Assembly: GCF_900108175.1 (NCBI RefSeq)
Contig: NZ_FNVO01000001.1
Coordinates: forward strand, 461,499 to 525,498
Direction of reading: 5' to 3'
Source of the DNA: Thermomonospora echinospora
Lineage (GTDB): Bacteria > Actinomycetota > Actinomycetes > Streptosporangiales > Streptosporangiaceae
Length of the DNA: 64,000 bases
Within the stretch, counting starts at the first letter, position 1, and each line of letters starts with the position of its first letter. This document shows positions 60,101 through 64,000 of the stretch, piece by piece. Position numbers and translations under genes: made by a program. The notes beneath the pieces were generated by a model. The model had not been told where the DNA came from and did no database searches. It saw only the letters and a program-made list of their open reading frames with translations.

Positions 60101-61354
60101 AAGAAGGTGCTGGATGGTCGTGATGTTGCTGGAATTACCTCTACTCTTGATCCGGAAACCCGCGTATCCGGCACGGCTCATCGTTTGTCAGTTAACGCCG
60201 CACTGTCTTTTGAAGGCTGCAAGCCTCTGGGTATGGGATTTATTCTCACCCCTGAACAGGCGTCGGAGATTCTCGAAAAAGGCGACTCTTATAATGAGGT
60301 GATCTTTCCTTATTTGAACGGCGAAGATCTCAACTCTCGCCCTGATTGTTCGGCAAGTCGTTGGATCATTGATTTTAATGATATGTCGATTGAAGAAGCG
60401 CGTCGTTATCCGGCTGCTTTTTCTATCGTTGAGCAGAAGGTGCGGCCGGAGCGGCAGAGGCTGCGCCCTGATGGAAGTTACGTCCTTCGAAGGCCGCTTC
60501 CTCAGCGATGGTGGCAGTACGGCGATTATCGTCCAGCGCTTAGGCGTGCTATAGCAGGTTTTGATCGTGTGCTTGTGATCACCCAAACGAGTCGAACGCA
60601 AATGCCTGCCTTCGTGCCAACAGGGCAAGTGTATTCAAATAAGGTGATCGTATTTCCTACGGATCGTGCTGCAGATCTCTGCATTAGAGCATCAAATATT
60701 CAGTACTGGTGGACGGTAAGAAACAGTTCCACCATGCGTGCTGATCTCGTGTACACTCCAAGTGATTGCTGTGACACGCTCCCTCTGCCACCGTATACGG
60801 AACGCATGGACAGTGCTGGGGCTTGGCTGCACTCTCACCGGAAGGCTGTGATGGGCCATCACGGCCTTGGGCTTACCGCCGTCTATAACCAAGTGCATGA
60901 TGCATCCTGTGATGGCGTGGATATATCTCGTATGCGTAATATTCACGTAGAGTTGGACAAGGCTATTCAAGAGGCCTATGGGCTCGCCGAGGAGAATGAT
61001 CCGAAAATTCGCGAGTTCGAAATTGGAATAGCCTCTAGCTCATTGCCTTCCTGGCGAGAGATTGACCTTGATCACGGCTTCTATGAGACGCGACAGGGTG
61101 TGCGGTTCACGATCTCGCCGCAGGCGCGTGATGATGTGCTTGATAAGCTGCTTGCGCTAAATCAATACCGGTATCGGCAGGAACTTGAGCAGGGCCTCCA
61201 TGGCGACAGGGGGAGAAGTCGTAAGGGGGATAGAGCGACTAAGGGGCGGCCGAACGAGCCAGATGCAGCCGCTTCAGTGAGAGTTGATGCCGCAGGCTTT
61301 ATGGACAGCACCTTTGATGATGGCCTATTCGCTCCACCGGACGCTCTGTTCTGA
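57179..61354 (+). CDS. drmMI: Large Eco57I-like adenine DNA methyltransferase resembling DISARM DrmMI, mosaic
   Basis: This 1391-residue protein has SAM-binding motif I (CDPAMGSGAF, residues 589-598) and catalytic motif IV NPPF (863-866), as in N6-adenine methyltransferases of the Eco57I/DrmMI type. GTHYTPKSLAQEIVQHTL precedes motif I. The C-terminus DHGFYETRQGVRFTISPQARDDVLDKLLALN is typical of the group. From about 59,760, exactly at NPPF, GC content falls from about 70% to about 50%, and codons such as AGA, ATA and GTA appear. The second half, carrying the target-recognition region, therefore seems to have been replaced. It overlaps the helicase by one base (TGATG). No nuclease motif is visible. 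Confidence 0.88.
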   Translation: MPPRASTGRARRLAPTVAEQHAEWLGLLRPDGPFLALSVLTEALEQGLDVVPDEVRDEIRQAWGEVQPEPSLMLAGWYDRVLRTLLRMPFSHLVQGATVEALYGRARPDLVAYGPSPEGRAMRLFIFKHGWEEPLNEGQPSPLERAAALCRETGVPLALVTNGRLWILVHARPGEATSTATFDADLWLEEPVLLRAFATLLGAHRSLAPARRPDGTWSDGLTALLARSAEAHTRVTDTLGRQVRQAVELLVGELARLDRESGGALLREVEERDVYRGALIVLMRLVFLLYAEEQELLPAGELYRDSYGVAALYDQLTAERDGHGEEVGDRRSAAWFRLLALFRAVHGGSEHDDLRIPAYGGSLFRPDTFGWLADAAVTDRVVHQILDALLILRHKKGKAAAERLSYKGLDVEQIGHVYEGLLEFSCLKVKEPYVGLMGKHEPELPLRTLEEEYAKGREPFLAWLKERTGATAGQLGKALDTAPDVRRLAALHAACDNDEDLARRIAPFFGLLRSDLRGEPTVYPAGSVLFTQVGDRRATGTHYTPKSLAQEIVQHTLAPLCHRPGSAEGAEEPDWQVKPAAELLRLKVCDPAMGSGAFLVSAIRYLAERLVEAWERDGLPEDVRELLGPGNDREDLLLMAKRRVAASCIYGVDRDDMAVELAKLSLWIETLAKDKPFSFLDHALRCGDSLVGLIDEAQVWSFHLDPQRGTFRGAVFENVMDELHPMLTRAQELREEIEAFPADDIERVTDKERKLAEAERLTERLRLAADAVAAAALSTAGRPAEVLDERLLELADKVKAALTAERIKELTRDDRRSPLEEELRATLHTWLKGPRKEPIKPFHWALEFPEVMRRDGFDAVVGNPPFIGGTMIKGRAGEDVLVYLGQVVAGGNTAGGRADLCSYFLLRNILIAPQGYVSIIATNTISQGDSREVGLDQAVGRGWMIRRAEKSRPWPGTASLEVSLVWLGGRRDREKKVLDGRDVAGITSTLDPETRVSGTAHRLSVNAALSFEGCKPLGMGFILTPEQASEILEKGDSYNEVIFPYLNGEDLNSRPDCSASRWIIDFNDMSIEEARRYPAAFSIVEQKVRPERQRLRPDGSYVLRRPLPQRWWQYGDYRPALRRAIAGFDRVLVITQTSRTQMPAFVPTGQVYSNKVIVFPTDRAADLCIRASNIQYWWTVRNSSTMRADLVYTPSDCCDTLPLPPYTERMDSAGAWLHSHRKAVMGHHGLGLTAVYNQVHDASCDGVDISRMRNIHVELDKAIQEAYGLAEENDPKIREFEIGIASSSLPSWREIDLDHGFYETRQGVRFTISPQARDDVLDKLLALNQYRYRQELEQGLHGDRGRSRKGDRATKGRPNEPDAAASVRVDAAGFMDSTFDDGLFAPPDALF

Positions 61355-61369
61355 CACGTGTTCTATGAA

Positions 61370-61409
61370 CTTGGGCTGAGCGGGGCGAAGCTTGCCAGCT
61401 CAGCCCAAG
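61370..61409. terminator. Hairpin between the methyltransferase and DUF397 genes
   Basis: CTTGGGCTGAGC and GCTCAGCCCAAG form a perfect 12-bp stem with a 16-nt loop, between convergent genes ending at 61354 and 61419. Bidirectional terminator. Confidence 0.8.
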
Positions 61410-61418
61410 AACGAAGCA

Positions 61419-61607
61419 TCAGGAGTTGTGAAGCTTGGTAAGTAGGTGAGCCCACTCTGCGCGAGTGAATTCGAGGATGGCGCTCGGCGATTCGGCCTTG
61501 GAGTCGCGGACGCCGATGCTGCCGTCAGCGGCCCTGGCCACTTCCACGCAGTCTCCGTTGGGGTCGCTGTGCCGTGACTTGCGCCAGTGCTCGTACTTGG
61601 CAGTCAT
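61419..61607 (-). CDS. DUF397 domain protein
   Basis: This 62-residue protein carries the complete DUF397 signature: WRKSRHSDPNGDCVEVA, VRDSKAE and LEFTRAEWAHLL. DUF397 genes almost always accompany an XRE/DUF5753 regulator in actinomycetes, as here, where its ATG overlaps the regulator's stop by four bases. The pair may act like a toxin-antitoxin or regulatory module; the biochemical function is not established. Confidence 0.93.
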   Translation of the reverse strand: MTAKYEHWRKSRHSDPNGDCVEVARAADGSIGVRDSKAESPSAILEFTRAEWAHLLTKLHNS

Positions 61608-62485
61608 GGTGATCGCTCCGTCCCGTCGTTCAGTTGCTCGGCCACCTGGCTGAGGAAGGCTAGACTCTCCGCCGGGGACAGCGCAGCCTTCCTCAACAGA
61701 TCGTAGTGCCGTGTGTACCGCTTCACTGCCCGCCGTTCGGTCAGGATGAGGTCGGTGGTGCCGGTGTCGACCACGGCCATCGGTGGATCGGCCTTCTCTG
61801 GGAAGCCGTACAGCGAAAACGACGACTTGGGCAGAAGTTCGCCGACGAGATGCGCGTCATAGCGCAGTACTCGAATGGTGATGCGCTGCTCGGTCGAGAC
61901 GACTTTGACGAGGTGACGGAGCTGCGCGCTCATCACCGGGCGGGGTACCCCGAGGCGGTAGATCACGCACTCGTCGAGCACGCTCTCGTAGGCGGGACCG
62001 TCTGGGTTCAGGAGGTGCTGCTGGCGGCGGGTTCGTGCCTCGGTCATGCGTTCGGGGCGGTAGTCGACCGGACCGGCCGCGAGGTCCAGTTCGATGAGGG
62101 CGGCGATCAGCTCGGGGGTCTGTAGAACGGCCGGGATGCCGGTCTGGTTGTAGCTGCGGATCGTCTTGGCCCCTGACTCCAGGTCGGCGTACAGGCGCTG
62201 GCGGTCGCCCATCGCGTTGCCGAACCTGTCCCACCAGCTCTTGCGGGCGGCCGAGTGGGCGAGCTTGAAGAGTCTGTCGTAGCGCCGGCCGGTCACCTCC
62301 AGGGCCTGCAGGATGGTGACGACCTCGGCCAGGTCCGGCCGGATCTGGGCGTTCTCCAGCTTGGAGATCTTGGGGCGGGACTGGAAGACCAGCCGCGCCA
62401 GTTCGTCGGTGGTCAGGTCGCGTTCCTCGCGCAGCTTGCGCAACTCCACGGCGAGGCGGCGGCGTCGGACGTAGGGACTGGTCAT
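61604..62485 (-). CDS. XRE-family regulator with DUF5753 domain
   Basis: This 293-residue protein has an N-terminal helix-turn-helix (LRKLREERDLTTDELARLVFQSRPKISKLE). The DUF5753 domain starts near ESGAKTIRSYNQTGIPAVLQTPELIAALI and continues with RRQQHLL and YGFPEKADPPMAVVDTGTTDL. ATG at 62485 has GGGAGG six bases upstream. It forms a two-gene unit with DUF397. It might regulate itself or the adjacent helicase/methyltransferase pair, but it is convergent with them, so control is only a possibility. Confidence 0.93.
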   Translation of the reverse strand: MTSPYVRRRRLAVELRKLREERDLTTDELARLVFQSRPKISKLENAQIRPDLAEVVTILQALEVTGRRYDRLFKLAHSAARKSWWDRFGNAMGDRQRLYADLESGAKTIRSYNQTGIPAVLQTPELIAALIELDLAAGPVDYRPERMTEARTRRQQHLLNPDGPAYESVLDECVIYRLGVPRPVMSAQLRHLVKVVSTEQRITIRVLRYDAHLVGELLPKSSFSLYGFPEKADPPMAVVDTGTTDLILTERRAVKRYTRHYDLLRKAALSPAESLAFLSQVAEQLNDGTERSP

Positions 62486-63247
62486 CGGCGACCTCCCAGG
62501 GGGCTTCGGCGCGAACGAGCGCGCTGACCACGCCCGATCACGTTCAGTTGACAACGGCAACGCTATGCACGCGCCCACCGCCCGAACCGCCGAATGGCCT
62601 GATCCGGACACCCCCACCCGAAATCCGAACGTCCCTCTCCCGAACGTCCCTCTCCCGAACGTTCGGCTCCCGAACGTTCACGACCGTGACCGCACGACCC
62701 GACCGCCACTCCAGCGCGCCGGGCCGCCCCGCCCCTTCACTTTTCGCTTCTTCCGCGCCCCCAGAGCGGAAGCCGCCCCATCTCCCAAACCCGCCCCGCC
62801 ACCACGGCACGCTTCCGCCTCGCCGATGCCCTTCCTCGGAGCGTTTTCACCGCACGGTGTCCATGTCCGCCTGTTCTCCGGGCTCAACAGCGCCACCGGC
62901 CCTTACGTTCACGCCGCCCCAGGCCCTCGCGTCAGTGCCTTTCCCCGACGTGCCCCTGCCTTAGGCACTCCCGCCCCACGCTGACGGCTTCCTCCCCGCC
63001 GCGCCCCCATCCCAGGACACCCAGGTCTGCCCGTTCCCCGCCCGGCCCAACGATGCGACCTGGCCGCCACACCGGTCCAGGCTCTCCGCACAGACACCTT
63101 TCTCCCCGGCGAGTCAGTCCTGGACACCCACGTTTCCCAGGCCCGCCCGGCCCAGGTGCCGCCTCACCGACCACGCGCCTTTCCAGATCGCCCCTCGGCA
63201 GGATCGAGCCGCCGACCGCTTCCCCGGCCCCCGCACGATGGCCGATC
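62486..63247. other. Non-coding C-rich region of about 760 bp
   Basis: No reading frame here has credible coding character: open frames on both strands are Pro/Arg- or Gly/Arg-rich composition artefacts. It contains the promoter of the XRE/DUF397 unit and a 15-bp tandem repeat (62626-62685). The + strand is strongly C-rich over about 600 bp. Confidence 0.5.
62626..62685. repeat. Four tandem 15-bp repeats with CGAACGTTCG palindrome
   Basis: Units begin CGAACGTYC and are 15 bp long; the first two (CGAACGTCCCTCTCC) are identical. The third unit contains the 10-bp palindrome CGAACGTTCG (62656-62665). The array lies 140-200 bp upstream of the XRE regulator start and could be its binding region. 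Confidence 0.75.
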
Positions 63248-63715
63248 TCACCCCGGCCTCCGCTCTTTCCCCTGCTGCCGGGCCACCTTCTCCTTATACC
63301 GCCGAATCTTCTCTTCGAGCTGCTCGCGGCGTTCCCGCTCCTCACATTCACGAGCCCACATCCAGTGGCCCTGCAAGGTCTCGTACAACTCCGTGCCCAT
63401 CGCGGCCTTCTTGCCGAAGGCGTTGAAGAGGCTCCTCTCCGCCTGCCCGTAAAGTCTGAGGACACCGGAGACATCGCCCCCGGCCCGGGCCTCCTCCATC
63501 TGAACAGCGATGCGTTGCGCCTCGGCGAGGAACCTGGCCCGGTTCGCGGCCTTCTCCTCAGGCGACGGCTTGTTCTTCGCCTTCCCGGCTGCGGACTTCG
63601 CCTTGGCGCGTTTGTTCGCCCGCGCGATGAGCTTCTCCTCGTTGGTCGGAAGCCGAACCCGCCTGCTGCCGATATAACGCGAGTGGTTGAGCCCGTAGTT
63701 CACAACGACGCGCAT
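63248..63715 (-). CDS. Lysine/arginine-rich hypothetical protein with coiled coil
   Basis: This protein of about 155 residues starts MRVVVNYGLNHSRYIGSRRV (ATG 63715; GTG at 63724 also in frame). Its first half is unusually Lys/Arg-rich for this genome (ARANKRAKAKSAAGKAKNK). The second half is a predicted charged helix or coiled coil (ECEERERREQLEEKIRRYKEK). No family is recognised. The lysine content and basic nature suggest nucleic-acid binding or a mobile-element origin. It stands alone. Confidence 0.6.
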   Translation of the reverse strand: MRVVVNYGLNHSRYIGSRRVRLPTNEEKLIARANKRAKAKSAAGKAKNKPSPEEKAANRARFLAEAQRIAVQMEEARAGGDVSGVLRLYGQAERSLFNAFGKKAAMGTELYETLQGHWMWARECEERERREQLEEKIRRYKEKVARQQGKERRPG

Positions 63716-63952
63716 TAACAACACGCCGCCCGCTGCCCCTCCGAGGTCCTGTTCCCAGGCACCTCGACCCGGCCCGTCCTATGCACCGGCGACCGGCCGC
63801 TTCACCGGGGGGGCGGACATCGGGCTTCCGGACGTTCGCGCCTACGCGACGAGAACCGGCCGCCGTTGGGCCGGTGCCGCGGTATGAGCGCCTGACCTCA
63901 GAGAGCAGAGGACGTCCAGCGTGCTCCAACGACACATCTGGGGAGAGCCGAG

Positions 63953-64000
63953 ATGTTAACGTCGAGTGATATGAGCGAGCATGAAGATCAAAGGCCGGAT
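63953..64000 (+). CDS. Start of a further gene (N-terminus only)
   Basis: An ATG at 63953 preceded by GGGAGAG, with a second in-frame ATG at 63971, opens a frame that runs to the window edge (MLTSSDMSEHEDQRPD). Only 16 codons are visible, so neither the product nor the exact start can be judged. Confidence 0.35.
   Translation, partial: MLTSSDMSEHEDQRPD

Noticed and set aside
53967-61354. Complete DISARM system
   Set aside because: No drmA, drmB, drmC, drmMII or drmE is visible in the window; only the class 1-type accessory pair is present.
57179-61354. Type IIG restriction-modification enzyme with fused nuclease
   Set aside because: No PD-(D/E)xK or other nuclease motif was seen in the N-terminal part; the size and context fit a DrmMI-like methyltransferase better, though a divergent nuclease cannot be fully excluded by eye.
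62626-62685. CRISPR array
   Set aside because: The repeats are 15 bp and contiguous without spacers, and no cas genes are present.

Overview
The window is very GC-rich (about 70%) with codon-position bias, GTG/TTG starts, many 1-8 nt start/stop overlaps, F420-type oxidoreductases, an XRE/DUF397 pair and a PucR regulator. All this points to a chromosomal segment of a filamentous actinomycete (Actinomadura/Thermomonospora/Streptosporangiales type; the genus is inference).

Positions 1-48,066 are dominated by a large catabolic island. It opens with a thiolase and a succinyl-CoA:3-ketoacid CoA-transferase pair, then an SDR + LLM operon divergent from an aldehyde dehydrogenase / carboxymuconolactone decarboxylase-like / 3-hydroxyisobutyrate dehydrogenase-like operon. 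A two-component system with an MMPL exporter (6.5-10.9 kb) interrupts it. The degradation genes then continue in short operons, often divergent: a Rieske oxygenase operon (12.8-19.0 kb), two SDR operons (19.2-22.3 kb), a seven-gene set with two cytochromes P450 (22.4-30.2 kb), and acyl-CoA dehydrogenase / enoyl-CoA hydratase / double-hotdog hydratase / AMP-ligase operons (31.2-48.1 kb). In total there are 8 SDRs, 4 AMP-forming ligases, 3 acyl-CoA dehydrogenases, 5 crotonase-family proteins, 2 P450s, 2 LLM oxidoreductases, 2 aldehyde dehydrogenases, 2 amidohydrolases, a CaiB-type CoA-transferase and a Rieske oxygenase. One P450 resembles the CYP142 steroid side-chain oxidases and one ligase resembles FadD3. 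A steroid-like or other polycyclic, probably isoprenoid substrate is therefore plausible, but the ring-opening genes of the classic cholesterol pathway are not in the window. Several operon promoters contain strikingly AT-rich near-palindromes that look like regulator operators.

Positions 48.1-53.7 kb hold unrelated single genes: a release-factor-2 homologue that lacks the GGQ loop and is interrupted by an in-frame UGA, a secreted peptidoglycan-binding protein coupled to a GPP34 protein, a PucR-type regulator, a secreted cutinase closely resembling polyester (PET) hydrolases, and a small hypothetical.

Positions 54.0-61.4 kb encode a SNF2-type helicase and a very large Eco57I-like adenine methyltransferase overlapping by one base. 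They look like DrmD and DrmMI of class 1 DISARM, but drmA/drmB/drmC are absent from the window. The methyltransferase gene is mosaic: base composition drops abruptly at the catalytic NPPF motif, which suggests replacement of the specificity-determining half. The XRE/DUF397 pair, a repeat-bearing non-coding region, a lysine-rich hypothetical and the start of one further gene close the window.
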